This document shows, piece by piece, positions 23,771 through 31,440 of a DNA stretch of 64,000 nucleotides (position 1 is its first letter; every line of letters begins with the position of its first letter). The stretch is from contig JAHEGE010000007.1 of the NCBI GenBank assembly GCA_024639905.1, forward strand, positions 1 through 64,000, read 5' to 3'. The DNA is from Gammaproteobacteria bacterium (lineage in GTDB: Bacteria; Pseudomonadota; Gammaproteobacteria; Pseudomonadales; Pseudohongiellaceae). Made by a program: the position numbers and the translations under genes. The notes under the pieces are model-generated. The model was not told where the DNA came from. It made no database searches and was given only the letters and a program-made list of their open reading frames with translations.

Positions 23771-24556
23771 CTAGCGCTGGGCGTGACGCTTGATCACGCC
23801 TAAGTTTTTCGTCAATGCTGAGGTAACGACTCGCGGCGCAAGCGCATTGATCTTTACCAATAATTTCTCTGGCCAGCCGAGGTAACGTGATGATCTCGGC
23901 GCAGATAACATGGCAACTATCTGATCTGCCACCCACTCAGGGCTATCCGAATGAATTCCCAACTCCGCATTCATGCTATTGACTCTGTCGTCATTGAGTC
24001 GAGTGTTCGTCGCACGCGGCGCTATATAGGTGACGCAAATCGGCGAATCAGCGAGTTCTCTGCTTAACGCCTCGGAGAAGCGCATCAATCCAGCTTTGGT
24101 CGCGCAATAGGCGACGAAGCCCGGATGACCGATACTCGCGAAGATAGAACCCACATTGAGGATTACCGATTCCTCACGACTAAGCAGCTGCGGCAAAAGC
24201 GCCTTCGAAAGCAACATCGGACCCGTGAGATTAACCGCAACCATTTTCTCCAAAATCTCTTCGGATTGCTGCTCGAAAAGACCGAAGTCGAGCATGCCGG
24301 CAAGGTTGATCACGCCATCGATGCCGCCAAACTCTTCACAGTAGGTGACGAGCTTCACTCGACCCTGAGCACTCGCAACGTCGGCGCTAATCAGAAGATG
24401 ATCGGCTCCCAGCTCCGCGCTCAACTCGGCGAGTCCATCTTCGTGCAAACAACTAAGCACCAACGATGCGCCGGCCCCATGCAGCTTGCGCGCGACAGCC
24501 ATGCCTATGCCACCCGTCGCACCGGTTAACAGCAATCGCTTGCCTCGTAGTTTCAT
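23771..24556 (-). CDS. Short-chain dehydrogenase/reductase (hemolysin operon)
   Basis: 261 aa NAD(P)-dependent reductase with all catalytic parts: GATGGIGMAVA at the N-terminus, NLAGMLDFG (N-A-G), Ser in LNVGSIFAS and Y-x-x-x-K in FVAYCATKAGLMRFSEAL. RELADSPICVTYIAPRATNT follows. The C-terminal tail (about residues 220-261) is longer than in simple SDRs and basic, with a hydrophobic patch, a form seen in enzymes acting on fatty acyl or other lipid substrates. Fourth gene of the hemolysin-ligase-diiron-SDR set, so it should reduce or oxidise the product those enzymes make. Confidence 0.88.
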   Translation of the reverse strand: MKLRGKRLLLTGATGGIGMAVARKLHGAGASLVLSCLHEDGLAELSAELGADHLLISADVASAQGRVKLVTYCEEFGGIDGVINLAGMLDFGLFEQQSEEILEKMVAVNLTGPMLLSKALLPQLLSREESVILNVGSIFASIGHPGFVAYCATKAGLMRFSEALSRELADSPICVTYIAPRATNTRLNDDRVNSMNAELGIHSDSPEWVADQIVAMLSAPRSSRYLGWPEKLLVKINALAPRVVTSALTKNLGVIKRHAQR

Positions 24557-24607
24557 GCTCGCCTCCCTATGCTTCCTTTCTTTATCATCACATTCCGCTC
24601 TTGCGAT

Positions 24608-25282
24608 TTATTCTCCAGCCAGGGGAATGCCATGCTCGGCACTAAGGCTTCGAAAAATATCACCATATAGTTTGTAGAATAGTTTGCAGGCGTGAATGAT
24701 CGCCTCTTGATCGGCTACGGTTTCGATTCTATTCATCAGATCTTCGAAAAACTGCACGTGCCCCTGATCGAGGGAGCCATGAGAAACCAGATAAGTAAAC
24801 GCGTTCGCTGGCAGGCCTAGGGTCGTCTTAACCGCGCCGGCCACTTTGTCGGCGAGGTTAATGCTCGTACCTTCTAGCACATGCACCATACCGAAAAATC
24901 CAAGCGGGTTGCCGCGTGCGATCGTATCGTACGCATAAGCCACCATTAACTCGGTCGCCACTGCGGGTCGACTCGTGCGCACAAACTCTTTGTCGTAGCC
25001 GCAGGTGGCAATATCGTTAAGCACCCACTCCTGATGACCCATTTCTTCTTCGATGTATTCGGCAATCGACTCTCGTAGCCATTCTTGCTGCTCTGGAAGG
25101 CGCGCGCCCACGGCCATCATCAGCGGTACGGTGTGTTTCACATGGTGGTAGGCCTGCGCAAGGAAGGCGACGTAATGATCAGGAGTAATATCGCCCCTGA
25201 ACACCTTCTCGATAATCGGTGCTGACAATAATTGCGCCCTGTCTGCCTCTGTTTCACTCACCAGCCTTTCGAAAAATGCCAT
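24608..25282 (-). CDS. Heme-oxygenase-like diiron (TenA/UndA-like) protein
   Basis: 224 aa all-helical protein of the TenA/PqqC/heme-oxygenase-like superfamily. Candidate metal ligands sit on three helices: Glu80 and His83 (EEEMGH), Glu137 (HVLEGTS), and His168, Asp172 and His175 (SHGSLDQGHVQF). This matches the E-x2-H ... E ... D-x2-H pattern of heme-oxygenase-like diiron oxidases such as UndA, which turns fatty acids into terminal alkenes. TenA itself uses a cysteine that I do not see. Next to an acyl-adenylating ligase and an SDR, oxidation of an acyl or amino-acyl substrate with O2 is a fair inference. Confidence 0.8.
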   Translation of the reverse strand: MAFFERLVSETEADRAQLLSAPIIEKVFRGDITPDHYVAFLAQAYHHVKHTVPLMMAVGARLPEQQEWLRESIAEYIEEEMGHQEWVLNDIATCGYDKEFVRTSRPAVATELMVAYAYDTIARGNPLGFFGMVHVLEGTSINLADKVAGAVKTTLGLPANAFTYLVSHGSLDQGHVQFFEDLMNRIETVADQEAIIHACKLFYKLYGDIFRSLSAEHGIPLAGE

Positions 25283-25301
25283 ACCAAGGACCTCTAATGG
25301 A

Positions 25302-26792
25302 TTACTGTACTTCTATTGAAGCGTGTGGAGTATTGGGCTCGTCAATGACGGATGCAGTGGCATACAAACCCTCGAGTGTCGCCGCATAACGTTGCGCGAT
25401 CGCCTCTCGTTTGGGCCGACCATTCTCTGTCATCAGTGCCGAATCTGACTGCAGAGGAATGACCAACTGATGCCAGAGTTGAACGCGCGCATAGTCCGGA
25501 AGGCCTGCGTTAACGCATTTCACCCAGTCCGCTATTTGTGCAGCCACCTCGGCTGCCGTTGTGCCGTTGGGTTGCTCGCGCGGCCATAGAAGAGCAACAC
25601 AGAAGGGTCGAGCGTCGCCCAATACAACGGCTTCGCCGAGTAAGGGATTGGCGAGCAGCTCGCTCTCGACCCATTCCGGCGAGATGTTGCGCCCATAGCT
25701 TGAGATTAAGAGATTTTTTTTACGGCCCTCGATAAACAGAAAGCCGTTAGCCTCCAAGCGCCCGAGGTCACCGGTGGCAATATGCTGAGGATTCCAAGAG
25801 TCTGGCTCGTTGAGGTATCCGAGCATCGAGTTGCCCGCGACCAGTATCTCGCCGTCTTGAATTGTGACTCTTAGGCCGGGAAGCGGCTTTCCGCAGCTGC
25901 CTATTGCGCTGTCCTTCCTTGAATTCAAGCTAACGACCGAAGCGCATTCTGACAAGCCGTAGCCTTCGTAAACTGGAATCCCCGCAGCATGTGCCGCTTG
26001 CAGTAATGATGCCGAAACCTTGCTCCCACCCACTGCGACGAAGCGCAGCGAACTTGGGACTTGCCAGCCCGTCGCTGTTGCCCCTACCAGCAGCTGGAGT
26101 AATTGGGGTATGAGAATCATTGAATTCGGCTGTTGCTCGCTTATCGTCCTTAATAATTTGGCAGGATCGGTTAGCTTACTGCCGCTGAAGCCCATCGTCT
26201 CGGGTCGCGGAATGGAAACGGTTCCTCCGACCAAAAGCGGCGCATAAAGCCCCGCTACGTTTTCGAGCAGCGTGCTGAGAGGCATTACGCATAAATGCTT
26301 AGGGGCTGCGAGATCAACAAGATCAGCGAGGGTACGAGCCTGCGCAATTAGCTGGGCATGACTAAGACAAACGCCCTTGGGCAAACCCGTTGAACCTGAG
26401 GTAAAAGTAATTTTCCCAGTCTCGGGAGGCAGCGCGACATCAAGCAAGTTGTTTGGAGCTGTTCGCAAACGCAGCAGTGCTAGCGCCTCCCCAATACCCA
26501 TCCACGGTTGTGAGCAATCAACCACGGCATCGGGGAAGACACCGACATCATCAGTAAATAGCGTATCCAATGCGCAGCTTGCCAGCACATGCTCACGCTG
26601 CTGAACAGAAAAGAAGGTGGGGATAGGAACGAGACAGATGCCACCCAGCAGACAGGCAATATCAACTATTGCCCAAGCAACGGAATTGGCGGCAAACAGC
26701 CCGAGGCGAGATATTCCCGCATCAGCGAGCTGCGCCGCAAGGGCCTCAGCCTTATGCTGCACGAGCTCCGCGTCAATGGACTCATTACTCAC
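25302..26792 (-). CDS. AMP-binding (ANL superfamily) acyl/aryl-CoA ligase-like enzyme
   Basis: 496 aa adenylate-forming enzyme. Core motifs: the P-loop TFTSGSTGLPKGV (A3), VYEGYGLSEC (A5), ATGDLG (A7), and the hinge EGRKKNLLISSYGRNISPEW (A8) with the C-terminal catalytic Lys in NGRPKREAI. It activates a carboxylic acid as acyl-AMP and probably forms a CoA or protein thioester. The long-chain type A5 and hinge wording suggests a fatty acid. It overlaps the hemolysin gene by 4 bp (ATGA), so the two are translated together. No acyl carrier protein is seen in the window. Confidence 0.9.
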   Translation of the reverse strand: MSNESIDAELVQHKAEALAAQLADAGISRLGLFAANSVAWAIVDIACLLGGICLVPIPTFFSVQQREHVLASCALDTLFTDDVGVFPDAVVDCSQPWMGIGEALALLRLRTAPNNLLDVALPPETGKITFTSGSTGLPKGVCLSHAQLIAQARTLADLVDLAAPKHLCVMPLSTLLENVAGLYAPLLVGGTVSIPRPETMGFSGSKLTDPAKLLRTISEQQPNSMILIPQLLQLLVGATATGWQVPSSLRFVAVGGSKVSASLLQAAHAAGIPVYEGYGLSECASVVSLNSRKDSAIGSCGKPLPGLRVTIQDGEILVAGNSMLGYLNEPDSWNPQHIATGDLGRLEANGFLFIEGRKKNLLISSYGRNISPEWVESELLANPLLGEAVVLGDARPFCVALLWPREQPNGTTAAEVAAQIADWVKCVNAGLPDYARVQLWHQLVIPLQSDSALMTENGRPKREAIAQRYAATLEGLYATASVIDEPNTPHASIEVQ

Positions 26793-27562
26793 CCTAAGGG
26801 CCTCGCTGAAATACTGCTCGAAACACTCAATTCGCGTGCCATAGCCATAATCTCAGTTTGATAATGCGCGCGAATGGCCGCAAATTGAGCACGCGCCTCA
26901 ATGCTTTGATTCGCACTGGCAAGCGGTGCCGCGACAACTCGAGGCTCATGCTCATAGTAGCTTCCCCAATTGCGCCGCTCGATCGGATCTAGGCAGGAAT
27001 CCGTAGCCGCACCTAAATCTATAGGAGCCAACCCTAGCCGCTTTAGGCTCGCGAGGAGTGGCCGCGTTGCGGTGAATACCATCCAGTCGATACTCGCACG
27101 CTCGAGCACAGAGGCAAGAACAATATAGAGAAGCCGGCTCGAGCCAATGTGCTCGCCGCCGAAACTAGCGCCGGCGAGATTACCTACCTCGGCAATCTGG
27201 TCGCGAGCGACGCAATGCCCTGTCGCCTTGCTGACTGACTGCTCGATACTCGAAGCAAGATAACGTTCTAAGTAGAGTGGGTTCCGGTCAAACGCCAAGG
27301 CTATGCCGGCGGCAGCTGTCATCTCACCCTGATGATGCATCGTGGTAAACCAGGGGAGGTATTCACTGTGCCGCGCACCGTAGCTGGTGAAAAAGCGCTT
27401 AGCGACGAAGGCTTCGGCCTCTTCACGCGCGGCCGCAGCGGGGGCAAGTAGGGCGAATGTGGGTAATGCGAAAGACTTCGCGTTTGCCAGGCCGTTGCGC
27501 CCCGGAACCAAGCCACGAAGTTCTTGCGATTCGGTGCGCTCAAGAATTTTGGTCTGTTGCAT
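26789..27562 (-). CDS. Thermostable hemolysin (delta-VPH-like) family protein
   Basis: 257 aa. Family features in order: LYLERYLASSIEQSVSKATG, RDQIAEVGNLAGASFGG (the most conserved stretch), WMVFTATRPLLASLKRLGL and NWGSYYEHEPRVVA. The family is named after a Vibrio parahaemolyticus hemolysin, but no signal peptide or membrane segment is visible. The layout recalls GNAT or autoinducer-synthase acyltransferases, with the EVGNLA strand in the acyl-donor position. That fits better with the acyl ligase it overlaps than a pore-forming toxin does. First gene of the operon, 46 bp after a CTTAA direct repeat. Confidence 0.85.
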   Translation of the reverse strand: MQQTKILERTESQELRGLVPGRNGLANAKSFALPTFALLAPAAAAREEAEAFVAKRFFTSYGARHSEYLPWFTTMHHQGEMTAAAGIALAFDRNPLYLERYLASSIEQSVSKATGHCVARDQIAEVGNLAGASFGGEHIGSSRLLYIVLASVLERASIDWMVFTATRPLLASLKRLGLAPIDLGAATDSCLDPIERRNWGSYYEHEPRVVAAPLASANQSIEARAQFAAIRAHYQTEIMAMARELSVSSSISARPLG

Positions 27563-27608
27563 GCGACTACTCAGTAGGCTGATAGTGTGCCCAAGGTAGC
27601 AATGCTTT

Positions 27609-27625
27609 CTTAACGCAATCTTAAG
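27609..27625 (-). promoter_or_regulatory. QseB/PmrA-type box upstream of the hemolysin operon
   Basis: The plus strand reads CTTAAC-GCAAT-CTTAAG (27609-27625); on the transcribed strand it is CTTAAG-ATTGC-GTTAAG. This is exactly CTTAA-N6-CTTAA, the consensus I know for QseB, and 11 of 12 positions of the PmrA box YTTAAG-N5-YTTAAG. It lies in the 66-bp gap between the amidase stop and the hemolysin start. A possible -10 (TATCAG, 27584-27579) follows on the minus strand. The regulator encoded at 22390-23055 is of this class. Confidence 0.65.
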
Positions 27626-27628
27626 GTT

Positions 27629-29371
27629 TCAGTAACCCTCAGGTGCCTGCCGCAGTAACCCCGCTCTTTCCAACACCGCGCCCAGGTCGATCAGCCGCTG
27701 TTCCTGGAAAGACGGCGCGTAAAGCGTCACACCAACGGGCTGTCCGTTGTCTCGATAGCCTGCAGGTACGGTGAGCGCGGGATAGTTGGCGAACGCGCCG
27801 GCACTGGCACCGCTGTTGTTAATCCGCACGAGCGCGTCGAGGTTGTGCTGCTCGAACAGGCCTTCGAGGTAGCCGCCGGTCTGCTCTTGAACCAGACTCC
27901 GAAGCCTCTGCGTTTCCGCTTCCCTCCCTTGTGCGTCGTCACCGAACGCCACCATGAAGTCGACCATGTCATCCACGAGTTGCTGGCCGTAGGGCATGCG
28001 TTCCTGTGGCCGCAGCGTGTTGAACGCCTGCAGATCTGCAATGCCGGCGATCTCTACCCTCGGATTCGCCCACTTCTGTAGATAATCTGCGAGATCGACG
28101 ACCATCTCCGCGCCCATAAACTGCCCTTCTTCCGCAAGGTCAGGCGGTGCGAAATCGACCGGCACTATCACCGCGCCGGCATTGGCTAGCTTCGCCACTG
28201 CGGCTCGAATCAGCGGCTCGTTCCCAAGCGCGGTTGGCAGGCCGAGTCGTAGCCCTACGATGCTCGCATCGCGCACGACTAGCTGCATGTCCGCGCTAAG
28301 CAGCGGCATCGCCTTGTCGCTGCGGTCGTAGCCTGCCATCGCATTGAATAGTGCCACCACATCGGCGACGCTGCGCCCCATGGGACCCAGAGTATCCAGT
28401 GTGCTCGAGATGGGGATCACGCCAGACCGACTCAGACTTCCGGTCGTGGGTTTTAATCCGACGAGGGAGTTTGCGCTCGCGGGCGACAGGATCGAACCCG
28501 CCGTCTCCGAGCCGACCGCGGCGACTGCAAAACCACCCGCAATCGCCGCGCCACTGCCCGCACTTGAGCCGCCGGTATTGAATTCGAGCCGACCATAGGG
28601 ATTCAGAGTCTGCCCGCCCAGCGCGCTATAGCCCGATGGACAGCCTCGACAGAAAAAATAAGCCCACTCGCTCAGATTCGCCTTGCCCAAAATCACCGCG
28701 CCGTTAGCCTTGAGGCGAGCGGTCACGAAAGCGTCTTGCGTAGTGTTTTCAGCAAGCGCGGCGGCGCCTGCTGTGGTCGGCATTCCTGCCGTCCCCACAT
28801 TGTCTTTTAGCAGCACCGGCAGGCCAAAAAAGGAGTTGGGGTTAATCTCGCCGCCAGCCGCGATTCGTTTCACACGCTCGGCATCGGCCTTTCGCGCCGC
28901 CTCAAGCGCTTGAGGATTCAGCGCGATAAGCGCGTTAAGGTAGCGCGCATCGTCACTCTCTATCGCGTAAATGCGAGTAAGAAAGTAGCGCGTGATTTCC
29001 TCGTAGCTTAGTGCGCCTTCCGCCACACTCGCTTGCAGTTGTGCGGCGCTCTTCTCTCGCACTAAATCTTCGAGTCGTGCGTACTCAGCCGAGCTCTCGC
29101 CCAGAGCCTGCAACTGCGCTTGCATGCCATCCCAGAGTGCCGCCTTACTGCGCAGGGGAGAGCTTAGACGACGATAGTGCATGCGCGCGTTAGGATTCTG
29201 GGCGAGTAGCGCAAGATCTGCCGCTTCGTCGTAGCTCGGCGACTGGGCGATCGCATGGCCTGCCAAACAGGCGATCGCGAGACCGGAGGCCGCCAAGCCT
29301 ATCGATCGAATGCGACGCTTGGCGGGAGCTACCGTGCCCTCGCCCCTCTTCACCCATACTCTTCTATTCAT
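27629..29371 (-). CDS. Exported amidase (amidase signature family)
   Basis: 580 aa. ATG 29371 is supported by GGAGG 9 nt upstream and overlaps the permease stop by 8 bp. A basic n-region (KRRIRS) and hydrophobic segment (GLAASGLAIACLAG, ending AIAQ) make a signal peptide. The amidase-signature triad Lys-cisSer-Ser is complete: Lys in VLLKDNVGT, the Ser-rich loop FNTGGSSAGSGAAIAGGFA and the nucleophile in GSETAGSI. The substrate is an amide or possibly a peptide or cell-wall-linked compound; it cannot be read off. Its coupling to a MacAB-type exporter suggests it modifies or inactivates what the pump handles. Confidence 0.88.
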   Translation of the reverse strand: MNRRVWVKRGEGTVAPAKRRIRSIGLAASGLAIACLAGHAIAQSPSYDEAADLALLAQNPNARMHYRRLSSPLRSKAALWDGMQAQLQALGESSAEYARLEDLVREKSAAQLQASVAEGALSYEEITRYFLTRIYAIESDDARYLNALIALNPQALEAARKADAERVKRIAAGGEINPNSFFGLPVLLKDNVGTAGMPTTAGAAALAENTTQDAFVTARLKANGAVILGKANLSEWAYFFCRGCPSGYSALGGQTLNPYGRLEFNTGGSSAGSGAAIAGGFAVAAVGSETAGSILSPASANSLVGLKPTTGSLSRSGVIPISSTLDTLGPMGRSVADVVALFNAMAGYDRSDKAMPLLSADMQLVVRDASIVGLRLGLPTALGNEPLIRAAVAKLANAGAVIVPVDFAPPDLAEEGQFMGAEMVVDLADYLQKWANPRVEIAGIADLQAFNTLRPQERMPYGQQLVDDMVDFMVAFGDDAQGREAETQRLRSLVQEQTGGYLEGLFEQHNLDALVRINNSGASAGAFANYPALTVPAGYRDNGQPVGVTLYAPSFQEQRLIDLGAVLERAGLLRQAPEGY

Positions 29372-30737
29372 GTCGCAGAGCCTCCACCGGATCCATATCC
29401 GCCGCGCGCATCGAAGGATAGATGCCAAACACCACGCCGATCAGTGCAGAAATGGTAAACGCGAACAACGGCGCAAGAGGCGTAACGATTGTCGTCATCC
29501 CCCAAAAAGCAGAAATAATAAAGGGAATGATAATACCTAGCGCCACACCGATTAAACCACCGACGCCGGAAAGGATGACCGCCTCGATGAGGAACTGCAA
29601 AATGATGTCGCGCTTCTTGGCGCCGAGTGCGCGGCGAATGCCGATCTCGCGGGTGCGTTCAGTCACACTCGCAAGCATGATGTTCATGATGCCGATGCCG
29701 CCGACCAATAGTGAGATGCCGGCGATCGCACCGGCGACAATTTGATCGCGTAACGCGCTCTCTTCCGCTTGCCTGAGCAGTGCGAGCGGCACCTCGATCG
29801 CGTAGTCGACGTCTTTATGGCGGCGCGCAAGAATACTGTCGATGACCTCGCCAACCTGAATCACCAGCTCCTGTGTGTCGACCTGAATGATGGCCTCATG
29901 CAACTCCACCGTTTCGGACTCGACACCGCCCGCGGTTTGACGCGTGGTGGTTTCGCCAAAGCGCGATTTAGACGAGGTGAAAGGAATGAATACGCGGCTA
30001 GGTGCGGCATTGGAGCTACCCGCCTGATTCTGCCCGAGGTTAGAGAAACCTTCGGGCTCCATAATGCCGACGATGTTGTAATAGTCGCTGTCGATGCGCA
30101 CCGATTGTCCCAGCGGGTTGTCGATCGGAAAAAGGACTCGCGCCACCTCATCACTTAACACGATGACGTTAGCATGGTCGCGGAGTTCTGCGCCGCTAAA
30201 GAAGCGCCCGGCGCGCAGGTTATAGCTGCGCGAACTTGGGTAGTCGACCGCCGTGCCGACCACGTCGGAATTAATGCTGTTGCCGCCGTTCCATAAGTTC
30301 TTCTTAACGATGCGCGAGCCGATGACATTATTGATGCCGGGAATGGTGTCGCGAATCGTCGTGATGTCCGCCTGCGTCAGTCCGTAAACGATAGCCTGTG
30401 GCGGCCCAAAACCGCTATTGCTCGACTCCTCTACCTCGGCGGGCTTCACGCTCTTGAGCAGGATATTGCTCGCGCCGAGATCACGAAACTGCCGCTGCGC
30501 TTCGAAGCTCGCGCCCTCGCTTACCGCAAGCATGGCGATAACCGCGGCAACACCGATGACGATACCCAGCACCGTCAGCAGAGAGCGCAGGCCGTGGGAA
30601 TAAATGCTCTTCACACCAACCTGAGTGATTTTCTTGAAGCGCGTCAAGGTATAGGCGTTACTAGCTCGCGGCGGGCTGGGCTGAGTGCCGGTACGGCTTG
30701 TCTGTGACAAAACAGTCGACTCAGCCACGGCGGTCAT
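29364..30737 (-). CDS. MacB-type ABC transporter permease
   Basis: 457 aa. An N-terminal helix precedes (about residues 51-73) a large periplasmic MacB-core domain, followed by three C-terminal helices (FtsX-like). The diagnostic loop ERTREIGIRRALGAKKRDI is present, as is the LRSLLTVLGIVIGVAAVIAM start. The permease is separate from its ATPase, unlike E. coli MacB. It overlaps the ATPase gene by 17 bp and the amidase by 8 bp. ATG 30737 was chosen over the GTG immediately before it. Such pumps export peptides, siderophores or lipids without moving them through the membrane themselves. Confidence 0.9.
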   Translation of the reverse strand: MTAVAESTVLSQTSRTGTQPSPPRASNAYTLTRFKKITQVGVKSIYSHGLRSLLTVLGIVIGVAAVIAMLAVSEGASFEAQRQFRDLGASNILLKSVKPAEVEESSNSGFGPPQAIVYGLTQADITTIRDTIPGINNVIGSRIVKKNLWNGGNSINSDVVGTAVDYPSSRSYNLRAGRFFSGAELRDHANVIVLSDEVARVLFPIDNPLGQSVRIDSDYYNIVGIMEPEGFSNLGQNQAGSSNAAPSRVFIPFTSSKSRFGETTTRQTAGGVESETVELHEAIIQVDTQELVIQVGEVIDSILARRHKDVDYAIEVPLALLRQAEESALRDQIVAGAIAGISLLVGGIGIMNIMLASVTERTREIGIRRALGAKKRDIILQFLIEAVILSGVGGLIGVALGIIIPFIISAFWGMTTIVTPLAPLFAFTISALIGVVFGIYPSMRAADMDPVEALRHE

Positions 30738-31440
30738 CACTCTCTACGAGGCCGTCACGCAACTTCACCCAACGCGCTGAGCGCTCAGCGAGTTCGTCCG
30801 AATGCGTCACCATAATAAGCGTCTTGCCCTGATCATGCAGCTCGTCGAACAGGTCGAGAATTTCGGCGCCAGATTTAGAATCGAGGTTGCCGGTGGGTTC
30901 ATCTGCAAGAATGATAAGCGGATCTACGGCGAGAGCCCGGGCAATAGCGACGCGCTGTTGCTGCCCTCCCGACAGTTCGAACGGCTTGTGATGCACACGC
31001 GTATCAAGCCCCACGCGGCGGGCTAAGCCCATCGCGATCTCATGGCTCTCTTCCTCGGAATAGCCCTGATAGAAAAGGGGCATCTCGATGTTCTCCAACA
31101 CATTGAGCTGCTGAATCAGATTATACGATTGAAAAATAAATCCAAGCCGCGCGCCGCGTACACTCGACAACTCGTCGTCGGGCATCAGGGAAGTGTCGTC
31201 CGGGCCGAGGAAATAACTACCCGAGGTCGGTTGGTCGAGGCAGCCAAGAATATTCATCAGCGTGGATTTACCACAGCCCGATGGGCCCATGATGCTCACG
31301 TAGTCGCCGCACATAAAGTCGAGACTAATCCCGTGCAACACCTCAACCGACAGCGCACCCATCGTGTAGGTTTTGCGGATATCCGCAAGACTCGCCACAC
31401 AGGGCACGCCGCCTTGCGTTTGTAGGGCAGCATTACCCAT
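30721..31440 (-). CDS. MacB/LolD-type ABC transporter ATPase
   Basis: 239 aa. Walker [11 protein letters not shown]-loop FIFQSYNL, signature [15 protein letters not shown], Walker [14 protein letters not shown] and the switch His in MVTHSDE are all intact. The sequence [11 protein letters not shown] marks the MacB/LolD/FtsE group. It overlaps the adaptor gene by 8 bp and the permease by 17 bp, so adaptor, ATPase, permease and amidase form one translationally coupled operon. Confidence 0.93.
   Translation of the reverse strand: MGNAALQTQGGVPCVASLADIRKTYTMGALSVEVLHGISLDFMCGDYVSIMGPSGCGKSTLMNILGCLDQPTSGSYFLGPDDTSLMPDDELSSVRGARLGFIFQSYNLIQQLNVLENIEMPLFYQGYSEEESHEIAMGLARRVGLDTRVHHKPFELSGGQQQRVAIARALAVDPLIILADEPTGNLDSKSGAEILDLFDELHDQGKTLIMVTHSDELAERSARWVKLRDGLVESDDRRG

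Noticed and set aside
26789..27562. Secreted pore-forming toxin
   Set aside because: The family name suggests it, but there is no export signal or membrane segment and the operon is metabolic.
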